A stretch of 64,000 nucleotides of DNA from Chrysomallon squamiferum (Eukaryota; Mollusca; Gastropoda; Neomphalida; Peltospiridae), in assembly GCA_012295275.1 (NCBI GenBank), contig CM022668.1, positions 7,294,529-7,358,528 on the forward strand, in the 5' to 3' direction. Below are positions 31,099 through 47,089 of the stretch, one piece after another. The notes beneath the pieces are model-generated. The model was not told the DNA's origin and did not search any database. It worked only from the letters and a program-made list of their open reading frames with translations. Numbering within the stretch: position 1 is the first letter of the stretch; every line of letters begins with the position of its first letter. Position numbers and translations under genes: made by a program.

Positions 31099-31350
31099 TT
31101 AAAATATAATGACAGACACACACCAAGACCGATATAATGTTTGGGTGATATTTAATTGTTGATGTTGACAGGTTTGTGTAGTAATGAACTGATGTGTTTT
31201 AATAAATCTGACGTGTATTTTAATCTGTGTAAAAGTTTTGTATATAAGTATTTTATTTAAAGAATATATGTAAAAGAAAAATGTTTTAAAAAATGTTTTG
31301 TACAAAATAAAATTTGTTGTTTTGTACATGTTTCTATTGTAGTTGGTGCG
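31099..31350. repeat. Module b, copy 1
   Basis: Block containing TTGACAGGTTTGTGTAGTAA and TTAATAAATCTGACGTGTAT. Shared with 36892-37130, 41868-42030, 45445-45560 and 50800-51030. Confidence 0.9.
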
Positions 31351-31596
31351 TTTTTTTTTTTGTTTTTTTAATATGTTCCTGTTTTATTTATTTATTTATT
31401 TTTATTTTATATTTTAGTTTTCTTAATACAATGTTTCCAAACACAATAAAACAATATTTTTATTTTTATTTTTTTGTTTAATATTTCCAAATATATGTAA
31501 TTATATAGTACATGCATACAACACATACACATACCATCTCTCTCTCTCTCGTGTGTACACACACACACACACTTACATTTATACATATTTCAGTGA

Positions 31597-31745
31597 TTGT
31601 GTACCTGTGGTGAACAGTCCCCCAGTTAACTCATTTTCAAGTGTGAGTTAATCTGTATTAGCCACACTGAGGTGGGGGTGTCATCACTCACCAGGTGACT
31701 CAATGTTGCTGCATTTAAGGTACAATTTTCTTTATAAATAAATAA
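31597..31745. repeat. Module c, copy 1
   Basis: GTGAACAGTCCCCCAGTTAA to GACTCAATGTTGCTGCATTT. Nearly identical at 37425-37580, 46050-46205 and 55455-55620. The least AT-rich part of the repeat. No reading frame of note. Confidence 0.9.
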
Positions 31746-32246
31746 ATAAATTTAGCTTTAAAAAAAATTGTGAGGAGTGATGAAAAATAATAATAATAAT
31801 GAAACAAAAAAAAAAAATTAAATAAAAAAATAAATTAAAGAAAAAATAAATTTTGTCTTTACTATAAGACTTGAGGAAACTGCACCATCTTGTTCGAAAG
31901 AAAATAATTTACTTTTATGTATTTGAACTACATTATATTTATTATATTATATTACATTATATTATATTATATTATTTGCTTACTTATTCATTTATTTATT
32001 TTAATTCATAAAGGAAAAATTATTGTAACAAAAACAAAAGCAGTAGAACTGTAAAGAAATAAAATGTATAAATGTTATGTGACAAACAGATAAATTATTT
32101 TCCTGCTTTTTACTTTTTATTTTCTTTTGTTCACTTAATTTTTATTTCACTTATTTTATTTATTGATTTAATTATTTACTAATTTATTTGTTTGTTTACT
32201 AAAATATGTATTTATTTACTAATTTATTTTTTGATTATTAAAATAT

Positions 32247-32285
<39 letters not shown>

Positions 32286-32424
32286 CTTTACTGAAAAAAG
32301 TAGAAAAGGTAATTGGAAAAAAAAAAAATATATATATATATATATATAGATATTAAATTACATTAATATAATTTCAACCTTTTGTTCACTCTTTTTATCT
32401 ATGTTAAATTTAAACAAAGAAAAT
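31746..32424. other. ATTT-rich spacer between c and d
   Basis: TTTA/ATTA repeats with CATAAAGGAAAAATTATTGT-type islands shared with the other units. Confidence 0.7.
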
Positions 32425-32825
32425 ACAGGTGCATTTGAGTCCTACAGTAACAGTGAAATTTTGAAGTGTCAAGTCAAAATGTCAAAAAAAAAAAAAAAAA
32501 TTTAGACACAAATTTGAACGGTTCACCAAAGTAATGGATATTGGAAAATACTATTTTGAAAATGTCTGCCAAGTTTGATTGGTTGCCTAGATACCAAATT
32601 TGAAATAAATTCCAATAATGAACCTTAAACGTACCTCGGTGGACAGCTGAAGTCAGGTCATGTGATTTTCTACAGGTCAGTTTTGTAATGGATGTTTTGT
32701 AATAAATAAAAATTACTAACAGGTGTAGATATCAATATCTTGTAAAATTATCTATCAATGTGATGAGTTATCTGTTATGTGTGCCTATATGTTTACTAAT
32801 ACAAGACTGTAGACAGACACACAAA
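32425..32825. repeat. Module d, copy 1
   Basis: CAGGTGCATTTGAGTCCTAC to TACAAGACTGTAGACAGACA. Shared with 38385-38785, 46865-47089, 47670-48045 and 56365-56740. Confidence 0.9.
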
Positions 32826-34930
32826 GAAAAATATACATACACAGAGACAAAAACATCTAACAACACAATACAGAACATACATACAGACATACAGAAATAA
32901 TCACAGGTAAAAAAACAAAAAAAAACATAGATATATACATACAACATAAACATATATGAACACTAAAAATACAAAACAAAGTCACACACACACATACATA
33001 CATAAACATATATAAACACTAAAAATACAAAAACACACATATAAATAAACATGAAAACACAACAGAAAACATAGATAAATACATAAACATATAACCACTA
33101 ACAATACAAAACACACACACACACACACACCATACATACATAAACATATATAAACATAAACAATACAAAACAAACGCATATATATAAACATATATAAACA
33201 TAAACAATACAAAAAAGATACACACACACACACACATAAATAAACATGTAAACACAATAGTAAAACATAGATACATAAATAAACATATAAACACTAACAA
33301 TACAAAACACAGACACACACACACACATACATACATACCTAAACATATATAAACTGAAACAATCCAAAAGACAAACACACACAAACACATAAATATATAC
33401 ATAAACATATATAAACATCAACAATACAAAAGACAGACACACATACATACATACATAAACATATATAAACATTAACAATATAAAATGCAGACACACATAC
33501 ATACATACAAACATATATAAACTCTAACAATACAAAACACAGCCACATATACATACATACATAAACATATATTAACATTAACAATATAAAATGCAGACAC
33601 ACATACATACATACAAACATATATAAACCCTAACAATACAAAACACAGACACATATACATACATACATAAACACAAACACCAGAAAACATACACATACAT
33701 ACATACATAGATACATAAACATATATAAACTTTAAAAGAACAAAAACAAACACATATATAAAGACAAAAACATATATCAACACTAACAATGTAAAACACA
33801 TACATACATACACACATACATACATACATATATACATAAACATATACAAACACTAACAATACAAAACACATACATACATACACACATACATACATACATA
33901 AACATATGTAAACATTAACAATACAAAACAGTAATACATAAGACATGAACATACATAAACACAAACAGTACAAAATGCACACATATATACATAATTATAT
34001 ATAACATTAACAATAAAAAACATACACACACACACACACATATAAACATATATAAACACTAATAATAAGAAACACAGACACACATACATGCATATACATA
34101 AACATATATAAACACTAACAATACAAAACACAGACACACATACATACATACATAAACATATATAAACACCAAGAATACAAACACACACATACATACAAAA
34201 ACACATAAACACTAAAACAAAACACAGAAAAATACATAAAAACACACAATAAAAAAAACACACAGACACACATAGATACATAAACATATATAAACACTAA
34301 CAATATAAAACGCAGACACACATATATACATACATACTCACATATAAACACTAACAATACAAAACACAGACATACATACATACATAAACGTATGTATATA
34401 AACATATATAAACACTAACAATATAAAACGCAGACACACACACATACGTACATACATACACATAAAAATATATAAACACTAATGTTAAAAAAACACACAT
34501 ACATACATACATACATAAACATATATAAACACATAAACATAAATACATAAACATAAATACAAACAATACAAAACACACATATACATACATACGTACATAA
34601 ACAAATATAAACACTAACAATACAAAATACACGCATACATACACATATACATACAAAACATACATATATAAACTCTAACAATACAAAGTACATACATAAT
34701 TACATACATACATAAACATAGATTAATATTGACAATACAAAATACAGACACACATATATAGATACATAAACATAAATACAAACAATACAAAACACACATA
34801 CAAACATAAACATAAATGAATACAAACAACACAAAATACTCAGACACTTACATATACACACATATGTAACACTAACACAGACATAAACAGAAAATGCACA
34901 TACACAAATACATACACACATACACACAGT
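32826..34930. repeat. Module e minisatellite, array 1
   Basis: Core ACATATATAAACACTAACAA, then TACAAAACACAGACACAC, with a variable (ACAT)n/(AC)n link. Units about 50-75 bp. The minus strand is largely stop-free in all frames, producing low-complexity Cys/Val/Tyr/Ile frames that I do not call genes. Confidence 0.93.
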
Positions 34931-35405
34931 CTAAACAAAATGTCTAACGCGTTTGTGAATTTAGACATTTAGCAAGTTTAAACTTACGTTTCCTATTATT
35001 ACAACATTATCAAATTTAGTGGCAGAATTTGTTAAAATAAATAGATAATTATTTATTTACAGATTCTAATAAACGTAGAATTTTAAGTTTAATATATCTT
35101 TAAAACTTTAATATGTGATAGGTGATATGTAAAAACGTTTGTGCGTATATAGGTTAATTTAATGCGATAGAAATATTTGATTAAACTAATTTTATCTACG
35201 ATATAAAATCTATAATTTATCAACGTTACTGCGGAAATAAAAATCATTTTATACCTTAAAACAACGAATTTGTAGCAAGAGAAAACCACATGACATTCAC
35301 AATGGCTGTCCACCGTGACGTTTGACAATTGTTGACGTCATTTTGCCATTCGGAATAATTCGGTAAATCTCGTTGTTACATATCTTCGACCACTTCCTAA
35401 ATCCG
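34931..35405 (-). promoter_or_regulatory. Module f, copy 1: conserved block with CRE and TATA motifs
   Basis: Contains a perfect CRE TGACGTCA (35333-35340) and, 80 bp further on the minus strand, GGTATAAAATG (TATA box at 35247-35253). The same block occurs at 42655-43120, 49540-49998, 59765-60170 and inverted at 51745-52235. Promoter activity is inferred from motifs and conservation. Confidence 0.5.
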
Positions 35406-35409
35406 ATAA

Positions 35410-35452
<43 letters not shown>

Positions 35453-36199
35453 GCTCAAAATATTAACAGGATATTGATAAAGATAAAATTAATACAAATA
35501 TAAAAGTAATAACAGCTATAACAATTTTTTTTTATAAAACATTGCTAGATGGTATTTTATCTGATAGAGGAGAGAAGGTGGGTATGTGGTAAACTTCTAT
35601 ACGATAAATTATATCACAGAAAGACGGGAAAAAGGGGGCAGATTAAAATAACATCAAGATGTCTTTGATAAGACTGATATGAAAAAAAGTTATCAGAATT
35701 TATGGAGAAAATGTGATTGATTTCTTTCCTTTGGCATCAAAAACACTGAATAACTCATAAAATGAAGTTTTTGGTGAATTCTGAAGCAATACAATCTTTT
35801 TAAGCATCTTTCTAACATACCTAACTTTTAATTAATTAATTAACTGCACTAATTAGCTCAAATTTACTTTACACTTTAATTATGTAATTCTCAAAAACTC
35901 CATTGTAATTAAGTCGTATTCTGGCGTAACTACATTGAGGCAAACGAGGCAAATGCCTTATTCTGAAATTGAAAAATTTTTTTTTTTTTTTTTGTTGTTT
36001 TTTTTATACAAAAGACCTGGTTTAAACAATATAAAATATAAATATCCGCTGAATGAATTCGATTATGTGTCCGTTACCGTTTGAAGTCTACCGACATCGT
36101 TGCGATGAAAGACATAACTGACTTCAAACATCAGTTTTCGCCTCGTTTCAAACAGTCTAGTTTCGGCAATGTATATAGGTATATGGCAAAAGCAGTCTC

Positions 36200-36203
<4 letters not shown>
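35406..36203. repeat. Module g, copy 1
   Basis: (AAT)n followed by ATTGCTAGATGGTATTTTAT to CGGCAATGTATATAGGTATA. Shared with 43195-43985 and 50040-50578, and inverted at 51349-51700. A 62-residue frame at its end runs into the GA tract and has no known family. Confidence 0.85.
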
Positions 36204-36261
<58 letters not shown>

Positions 36262-36356
36262 GTGTGTGAGTGAGAGAGAGAGAGAGAGAATGAGTGAAAG
36301 AGAGAAAAAGATTGTGTGTGTGAGATGAGGATGAGTGAAAGAGAGAAAAAAGAAAA

Positions 36357-36401
<45 letters not shown>

Positions 36402-36891
36402 TACGGTGTGATTTGAGAAAGAGAATGAATTTATGAAAGAAAAAAAGAAAAGAGATAACGAGAGATATATGTGAGAGAGAATGAGTGAAAGAGAAACAGA
36501 GTGTGTGTGTAAGAGAGAGAATGTATGAAAGAAAAAGGATGTGAGAGAGAGAGAAAGGCATGTATGTGAGAGAGAGAATGAGAGAGAAAGAGAAAAAGAT
36601 AGTGTATGAGAGAGATAAAGAATGAGTGAAAAAGAGAAAGATAATGTGTGTGAGAGAGAGAATGAATGAATGAAACAAAAAGATGTTTGTGAGAGAGAGA
36701 GAGAAAGAGAGAACGAGAGATGTATGTGAGAGAGAATGAGTGAAAGAGAAAAAGATAGTCTGTTAGAGAATGAGAGAAAAAGAGAAAAATATATGTTTTT
36801 GTGCATGTGTGTGTCTGTGAAAGAGAGAGAGAAAAAGAATAAAAGAGAAAAAGGTAGTCTGTGTGTTAGACAGAGAATGAGAGAAAAATAT
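36204..36891. repeat. Module h, GA-rich tract 1
   Basis: (GA)n with interspersed GAATGAGTGAAAGAGAAA and TGTGTGTGAG motifs. Confidence 0.93.
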
Positions 36892-37160
36892 TAAAATATA
36901 ATGACAGACGCACACTGAGACTGATGTATGTTTGGTGATATTTAATTTTTGATGTTGACAGGTTTGTGTAGTAATGAACTGATGTGTTTTAATAAATCTG
37001 ACGTGTATTTTAATCTGTGTAAAAGTTTTGTATATAAGTATTTGAAGAATATATGTGAAAGTAAAAATGTTTTAAAAAATGTTTTGTACAAAATAAAATT
37101 TGTTGTGTTTCTCTTATTGTTGGTGGGTTTTTCTTGTTGGTTTTTTAATTTGTTCCCGTT

Positions 37161-37209
<49 letters not shown>

Positions 37210-37355
37210 TTTTATTTTCTATTTTTCTTAATACAATGTTTCCAAACACAATAAAACAATATTTTTAGTTTTGTTTTTTTATTTAATATTTCCAAATATA
37301 TGTAATTATATAGTATATGTACACAACACATAGACATACAATCTCTTTCTCACAT

Positions 37356-37413
<58 letters not shown>

Positions 37414-38010
37414 ACATTTATACATATTTCAGTGATTCTGTACCTGTGGTGAACAGTCCCCCAGTTAACTCATTTTCAAGTGTGAGTTAATCTGTATTAG
37501 CCACACTGAGGTGGGGGTGTCATCACTCACCAGGTGACTCAATGTTGCTGCATTTAAGGTACAATTTTCTTTATAAATAAATTTACATTTAAAAAGAATG
37601 GTGAGGAATGATGATAAAAAAAATAATAAAGAAAAATAATAAAGAAATTTAATAAAATTAAAAAAATTAAATGTAAGAAAAAAGAAATTTTGTTATTACT
37701 ATAAGACTCAAGGAAACTGCACCACTGAATTTGAAAGAAAGTAATTTATTTTTATTTATCTGATAAAACAAATATTAAAACAACTAGTTTATATTATGTA
37801 TTTATTTATTTACTTTTATTCATAAAGGAACAAATATTGTAACAAAAACAGAAGCACTAAAACTGTAGAGATATAAAACTTATAAATGTTATGAGACTGT
37901 GATATATTATTTTCTTACTTTGTACATCAATATTTGTATTTCTTTAATTTGTTAATTATTTACTTATTTTCTTTTATCCACTCAAGTATTTATTTCACTT
38001 AATCAATTAC

Positions 38011-38053
<43 letters not shown>

Positions 38054-38785
38054 TTTTACTTCAAATAGGAAAATATTTTTCTGAAAAACTATTAGAAATC
38101 TAGAGCAATAAAATTTATCAATGTCTTGTGGCAAAGAGATAAATTATTTTCTGACTTTTTACATCAATACGTACTTACTTACTTACTTACTTATTTATTT
38201 AGTTATTTATTTACTGATTTAATTAGTAAATTATTTATTTATTTCTTTACAGAAAAAAGTACAAAAGGTAATTGGAAAAAAAAGATATATATATATATAT
38301 ATATATTAAATTATATTAATATAATTTCAACTTCTTGTTCATTCTTTTTATCCTATAATTTTTGTAAAATTTAAAAAAGAAAATACAGGTGCATTTGAGT
38401 CCTACAGTAACAGTAAAATTTTGAAGCGTCAAGTCAAAATATCAAAATAAAAACAAAAACAATTTAGACACAAATTTGAACGGTTCACCAAAGTAATGCA
38501 TATTGGAAAATACTATTTTGAAAATGTCTGCCAAGTTTGATTGGTTGCCTAGATACCAAATTTGAATTAAATTCCAATAATGAACCTTAAACGTACCTCG
38601 GTGGTCAGCTGAAGTCAGGTCATGTGATTTTCTACAGGTCAGTTTTGTAATGGATGTTTTGTAATAAATAAAAATTACTTACAGGTGTAGATATCAATAT
38701 CTTGTAAAATTATCTATCAATGTGATGAGTTGTCTGTTATGTATGCCTATATGTTTACTAATACAAGACTGTAGACAGACACACA
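36892..38785. repeat. Modules b, c, d, copy 2
   Basis: b 36892-37130, c 37425-37580, d 38385-38785, with ATTT-rich spacers and a (CA)n run at 37359-37411. Confidence 0.9.
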
Positions 38786-40360
38786 AAGAAAAATATACAA
38801 ACACACACAGAGACAAAATATCTAACACAATACAGAACATACATACAGACATACAGAAATAATCACATATAAACTCAAACAATACAAACACAGATACACA
38901 TAAATAAACATACATAAACATTAACAATACAAAACAGAGACATGAACATATATAATAAACAGTACATATAATAATAAACAAATATAATAAACAGTACAAA
39001 TACATACATACATAAACACATAGAACATTAACAGTATAAAATATAGAAACACATACATACATACATAAATATATACAAAGACAAACAATACAAAATACAC
39101 ATACATACATAAACATATAAATGCTAACAATACAAAACATATACATACATACATAAATAAACATATATAAACATTAACAATACAAAACAGACACACACAT
39201 ATACTAAGATACATACATAAACATATATAAACACTAATAATACAAAACACAGACACAGATACACTCATAAAATAAAAATACAAAAAACACACACATACAT
39301 ACATAAACATATATACACACTAAAAATATGAAATGCAGACACACACATACATACATACATATATAAACATATATACACACTAACAATACAAAACACAATA
39401 CACATACATACATACATACATACACATACACACACACACACATAAATACATACAGACACAAAACACAAACACATACAAAACACAGACACACACAAATACA
39501 AACATATATAAACATAACAATACAAACACACACACACACATACATACATATACACATATATACTCTAACAATACAAACACACACACACACATACATATAT
39601 ACATACAGACAGAAACATATATAAACACAAACAATATAAAAAACAAACACAAACATATAAACATAACAATACAAAAACATAAACATATATAAACATAAAC
39701 ATATATAAACACACACACACACATACATACATACAAACATAAACATATATTAACACTGACAATACAAAACACAGACACACAAACATAGATACATAAACAT
39801 ATATAAACACTAACAATATAAAATGTCACACACATACATACATACATACATAAACATACACACATATATATATATATACATAAATACATACATACACACA
39901 TAAACATATATAAACACTAACAATATAAAATGCAACAACACACATAGTTACATGCATACATACATACATACATTCACACATACATACATACATACATACA
40001 AACATATAAAAACTCTAACAATACAAAATAATACACAATTAATTACATACATACATAAACATATATTAACACTGACAATACAAAATACAGACACACATAG
40101 ATACATACATACATATAAACATAAACATATATAAACACTGAGAATACAAAACACAGACACACACATACATACATACATAAACATAAAAAAATATATAAAA
40201 ACTAACAATACACACAACACACACAAACATACATAACACACACATACATACATACATACATACACATACATACATATATACATAAACATATATAAACACT
40301 AACAAAACACAAACACATATACATACATACATACATACATAAACATAAAACATAAAAAAT
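38786..40360. repeat. Module e minisatellite, array 2
   Basis: Same unit as array 1. It joins directly to a GA tract instead of module f. Confidence 0.93.
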
Positions 40361-40377
40361 ATAAATAAATGTGTGTG

Positions 40378-40446
40378 GAGGTGAGGAAATAATGAAAGGG
40401 AGGAAAAAAAGAGAGAGATGAGAGAGAGAAGAAATGAAAGAAAAAA

Positions 40447-40478
<32 letters not shown>

Positions 40479-40491
40479 TGAGAGAAAAAAA

Positions 40492-40546
<55 letters not shown>

Positions 40547-41867
40547 GAGAAAAAAAGAGAGAGAGAGAAAGAAAAAGAGATGTATGTGAGGAGAGACAGA
40601 GAGAGAGAGAGAGAAAAGAGAAGTGAGAGAGAGAGAAAAGAGAAAAAGATAGTATGTGTGTGTGAGAGATAGAGAGAGAATGAATGTGAGAGAGAGATGG
40701 AGAGGGACAGAGATATATGTGAGAGAGAGAGAGAGAGAGAAAAAAAGAGGAATGCATGTGAGAGAGAATCAGTGAAAGAGAGAAAAAGATAGTGTGTGTG
40801 TGTGTGAGAGAGAGAGAGAATAAATGTATGAAAAAAAAAAAAAAATGTGAAAGAGAGAGAGAAATAGAGAGAAAGTGAGAAAAAGAGTGAGAAAGAGAGA
40901 GAGAAAGAAGAGAGAGAAAGAGAGAGATGTATGTGAGAGAGAGACAGAGAGAGAAAGAAATGTATGTAAGAAAGAGAAACGATAGTGTGTATGTGTGTGT
41001 GAGAGAGAGAGAATGAATGCATGAAAGAAAATGATGTGTGACAGAGATAGAGAAAGAGAGATGTATTTGAGAGAGAGAATGAGTAAAACAGAAAAGATAG
41101 TGTGTGTGTGAGAGAGAGAGAAAGAGAGAGAAAGAAAGAGATGTGTTATGTGATAGAGAGAGAGAGATAAAGAGGAATGCATGTGAGAGAGAATGAGTGA
41201 AAGAAAAAAAGATTGTATGTGTGTGAGAGAGAGAGAAAGAGGAATGCATGTGAGAGAGAATGAGTGAAAGAGAAAAAAGATTGTGTGTGTGTGAGAGAGA
41301 ACGAATGTATGAAAGAAAAAGATGAGAGAGAGAGAGAAAGAAAGAGAAGAGAAAAAAAGAGAGAATGAATGTACGAAAGAAAAAGATGTTTGTGAGAGAG
41401 AAATGAAGAAAGACATATATATGTGAGAGAGAGAATGAAAGAGAGAAAGATAGTGTGTGAGTGAGAGGGAGAGAGAGAATGAATGTATGAAAGAAAAAGA
41501 TGTTTGTGAGAGAGAAATGAAGAAAGACAGATATATGTGAGAGAGAGAATGAGTGAAAGAGAGAAAAGATAGTGTGTGTGATTTAGAGAAAGAGAATGAA
41601 TGTATGAAAGAGAAAGTTGTTTGTGAGAGAGAGAGAAAGAGAGATGTATATGAGAGAGATAGAGAAAGGGAGAAAAACATAGTGAGCATGTGAGAGGGAG
41701 AGAGAGAATGAGTAAAAGAGAAAAGATAGTGTGTGTATGTGTGAGAGAGAGAGAGAGAGAGAGAGATGCATATGAGAGAGTGAATGAGTGAGAGAGAAAA
41801 AGGTAGAGTGTGTTAGACAGACAATGAGAGAGAAAGAGAAAGATGTGTGTGTGTAAATTTTATTAAA
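40378..41867. repeat. Module h, GA-rich tract 2 (longest)
   Basis: About 1.5 kb of purine-rich sequence with repeated GAGAGAATGAATGTATGAAA and TGTGTGTGTGAGAGAG motifs. Long Ser/Leu frames on the minus strand (up to 318 codons) are compositional. Confidence 0.93.
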
Positions 41868-42030
41868 ATAGAATGACAGATGCACACTGAGACCGATGTA
41901 TGTTTGGTGATATTTAATTTTTGATGTTGACAGGTTTGTGTAGTAATGAACTGATGTGTTTTAATAAATCTGACGTATATTTTAATCTGTGTAAAAGTTT
42001 TGTATATAAGTATTTGAAGGATATATGTAT
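41868..42030. repeat. Module b, truncated copy 3
   Basis: Runs to TATTTGAAGGATATATGTAT and then switches directly into the minisatellite. Modules c and d are missing. Confidence 0.88.
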
Positions 42031-42654
42031 ATACATACACACATACATACATACAAACATAAACATATATAAACAGTAACAATACAAAATGCAGACACAC
42101 ATACATAAATACATACATACAAACATAAACATATATAAACAGTAACAATACAAAATGCAGACACACAAACATACATACATACAAACATAAACATATATAA
42201 ACACTAATACAAAATTCATACATACATACATACAACATACATAAACATATATAAACATTAACAATACAAAATACATACATACACACATACATACATACAT
42301 TCATACATACATACATAAACATATAAACACTAACAATGCAACATACAGACACACATACATACATACATAAACAAAAATACAAACAATAGAGAACACACTT
42401 ATACATACATACACACATAAACAAATATAAACACTAAGAATACAAAACAAACACATCCATACATACACACATAAACAAATATAAACAGTAACAATATAAA
42501 ACATACACACACACATACATGCATGGATACACATAAATTAATACAAACAACACAAAAAACACAGACACTTACATGGAAACACACATATGTAACACTAACA
42601 CAGATACAAACAGAAAATCCATACACATACACAAATACATACACAAATACATAC
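42031..42654. repeat. Module e minisatellite, array 3
   Basis: Shortest forward array. Confidence 0.9.
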
Positions 42655-43120
42655 ATATTCTAAACAAAATGTATAACGTGTTTGTAAATTTAGACTGTTG
42701 AATTGAAAAACATTTAGTAAGTTTAAACTTACATTTCCTATCATTACACACATTATCAAATTAGTATCTGCATTCCTTAAAATAAATAGATAATTATTTA
42801 TCTTTAAAACTTCAAGATTACGCAATGATCGATTTGATGTGGTAAACATGTTTGATCTTATATAGATTAATTTAATGCGATAGAAATATTTGTTTAATTT
42901 AATTTAATCTACGATATAAAATCTATAATTTATCAAGGTTACTGTGGAAATAAAAATCATTTTATACCTTAAAACAACGAATTTCTAGCAAGAGAAAACC
43001 ACATGACTTTCACAATGGCTGTCCACCGTGACGTTTGACAATTGTTGACGTCATTTTTCATTCGGAATAACTCGGTAAATCTCGTTGTTACGTATCTTCG
43101 GCCAGTTACTAAATCCGTTT
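42655..43120 (-). promoter_or_regulatory. Module f, copy 2
   Basis: CRE TGACGTCA at 43046-43053, with the TATA motif conserved. Followed by a (CTA)n run at 43121-43178. Confidence 0.45.
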
Positions 43121-43141
43121 ACTACTACTACTACTACTACA

Positions 43142-43178
<37 letters not shown>

Positions 43179-43194
43179 ATAATAATAATAATAT

Positions 43195-43985
43195 CTCAAA
43201 ATATTAATAGTATATGGATAAAGATAAAATTAATACAAATACAAAAATAATAACAGCTAAAACAAAAAAGATTTTAAAATATTGCTAGATTGCATTTTAT
43301 CTGATAGAGGAGAGAAGGTGTGTATGCGATAAAATTTTCAAAAATATAATTTTCCAATAAAATTATATATCATCAGAAAGACGGGAAAAAAAAAGAGGAC
43401 AGATTAAAATGAGATCAAGATGTCTTTGGTAACACTGATATGCAAAACGTTATCAGAATTTACGGAGAAAATGTGATTGATTTCTTTCATTTGGCATCAA
43501 AAACACTGAATGTCTCATAAAATGAAGTTTTTGTTGAATTCTATAGGAATAAAATCTTTTTAAGCATGTTGCTACAATTTCTGAATTTTAATTAATTAAG
43601 TAATTGCACTAATTAACTCAAATGTACCTTACGCTTTAATCGTGTAATTCTTAAAATCTCCATTGTAATTAAATCAGATTCTGGCCATAACTACATTGAG
43701 GCAAATGAGGCAAATGCCTTAGTCTGAAATTGAAGAATTTGTTTGGGTTTTTTTTTTTTATACATAATACTTTTTTTAAACAATATAAAATATTAACATC
43801 CACTGAATGAATTCGTTTATGTCTACGATTGGCGTTTGAAGTCTACCGACATCGTTGCGATGAAAGACATAACTGACTCCAGACATCAGTTTTCGCCTCA
43901 TTTCAAACAGTCTAGTTACGGCAATGTATATAGGTATATGACAAGAGAGTCTCAACACAAGTTATCCCAGTTTTTGTGACATGTT
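43195..43985. repeat. Module g, copy 2
   Basis: As copy 1, with GATGTCTTTGGTAACACTGA. Confidence 0.88.
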
Positions 43986-43998
43986 TTTGCTAACCTTG

Positions 43999-45444
<1,446 letters not shown>

Positions 45445-45781
45445 TATAATGACAGACGCACACCAAGACTGATGTATGTTTGGGTGATATTTAATTGTTG
45501 ATGCTGACAGGTTTGTGTAGTAATGAACTGATGTGTTTTAATAAATCAATTTTATTGTTGTTGTTTTTTCAATTTATTCTCGTTTTATTCATTTATTCAT
45601 TTTTTTTTTCATTTTTTTTTTTCTTAATAAAATGTTTCCAAGCACAATAAAACAATAATTTTATTCCTATTTTTTTATTTAATATTTCCAAATATACATG
45701 ATTATAGCCCATATGCATACAACAAATACACATACAATCTCTCGATCGCGTGTGCACACAAACACTCACACACACACACAA

Positions 45782-45824
<43 letters not shown>

Positions 45825-45935
45825 AGACACACACACAAACACACACACACACACAAACACACGCAGACGCACACACACACACGCCGCACACACTCACATA
45901 TACACTGACACACACACACACACACACTCACATAT

Positions 45936-45982
<47 letters not shown>

Positions 45983-47089
45983 GCACACGCACACACACAC
46001 ACGCAGACTCACATATACACAAACACACACACAGACTTACCTTTATACATATTTCAGTGATTCTGTACCTGCGGTGAACAGTCCCCCAGTTAACTCATTT
46101 TCAAGTATGAGTTAATCTGTATTAGCCACACTGAGGTGGGGGTGTCATCACTCACCAGGTGACTCAATGTTGCTGCATTTAAGGTACAATTTTCTTTATA
46201 AATAAATAAATAAATAGATTTACATTTAAAAGAATGGTGAGTAATGATGAAAAATAATAACAACATTTTTTTTTTGTCTTTACTATAAGACTCAAGTAAA
46301 TTGCACCATCTTGTTTGAAAGAAAATAATTTTCTTTTATGTATTTGATATAGGAAACATTAAAACAAGTTTAATATTACATTTATTATATTATATATTTT
46401 TTTATTTTTTTTATTTATTTATTTATCTATATTATATTATATTATATTATTTATTTTTTTATTTTAATTCATACAGGACAAAATATTGAAACAAAAACAG
46501 AAGCACTAGAACTGTACAGAAATAAAATTTATAAATGTTATGTGCCAGAGATAATTTATCTTCATACTTTTTACATCAATATTTTTATTGATTTAATTTG
46601 TTAATTATTTACTTATTTTCTTTTATTCACTCATTTTTCCTTTATGTATTTGTTTACTGATTTATTTAGTAATTTATTTATTTACTGCTTTGTTTATTTA
46701 TTTGTTTGTTTACTAAATTATTTATTTATTTATTTATTTACTAAAAAAAGTAGAAAAGATAATTGGAAAAAAAAAATATATGAATATTAAATTATATTAA
46801 TATAATTTCAACTTCTTGTTCACTCTTTTTATCCCTAATTTTTGTTAAATTTAAAAAAAGAAAATACAGGTGCATTTGAGTCCTACAGCAACAGTAACAT
46901 TTTGAAGTGTCAAGTCAAAATATCAAAATAAAAACAAAAACAATTTGGACGCAAATTTTGACGGTTCACCAAAGTAATGCATATTGGAAAATACTATTTT
47001 GAAAATGTCTGCCAAGTTTGATTGGTTTGCCTAGATACAAATTTAGAGTAATTTAATGTGAACCTTAACTTAATTTGACTGAGTTGGTG
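45445..47089. repeat. Modules b (deleted), c, d, copy 3, ending at the gap
   Basis: b 45445-45560 lacks its second half. CA-rich tract 45764-46035, c 46050-46205, d starts 46865 and is cut by the gap. Confidence 0.88.

Noticed and set aside
36081-36269. Possible gene in the end of module g
   Set aside because: The frame is not conserved in the other g copies and runs into (GA)n.
38694-39907. Cys/Val/Tyr-rich frames in the ACAT minisatellite
   Set aside because: The repeat composition lacks stop codons on that strand, and all three frames look alike.
40066-41689. Frames of 200-318 codons rich in Ser, Leu and His on the minus strand
   Set aside because: They are translations of GA/CT-rich tracts, present in several frames at once, with no domain and no splice support.
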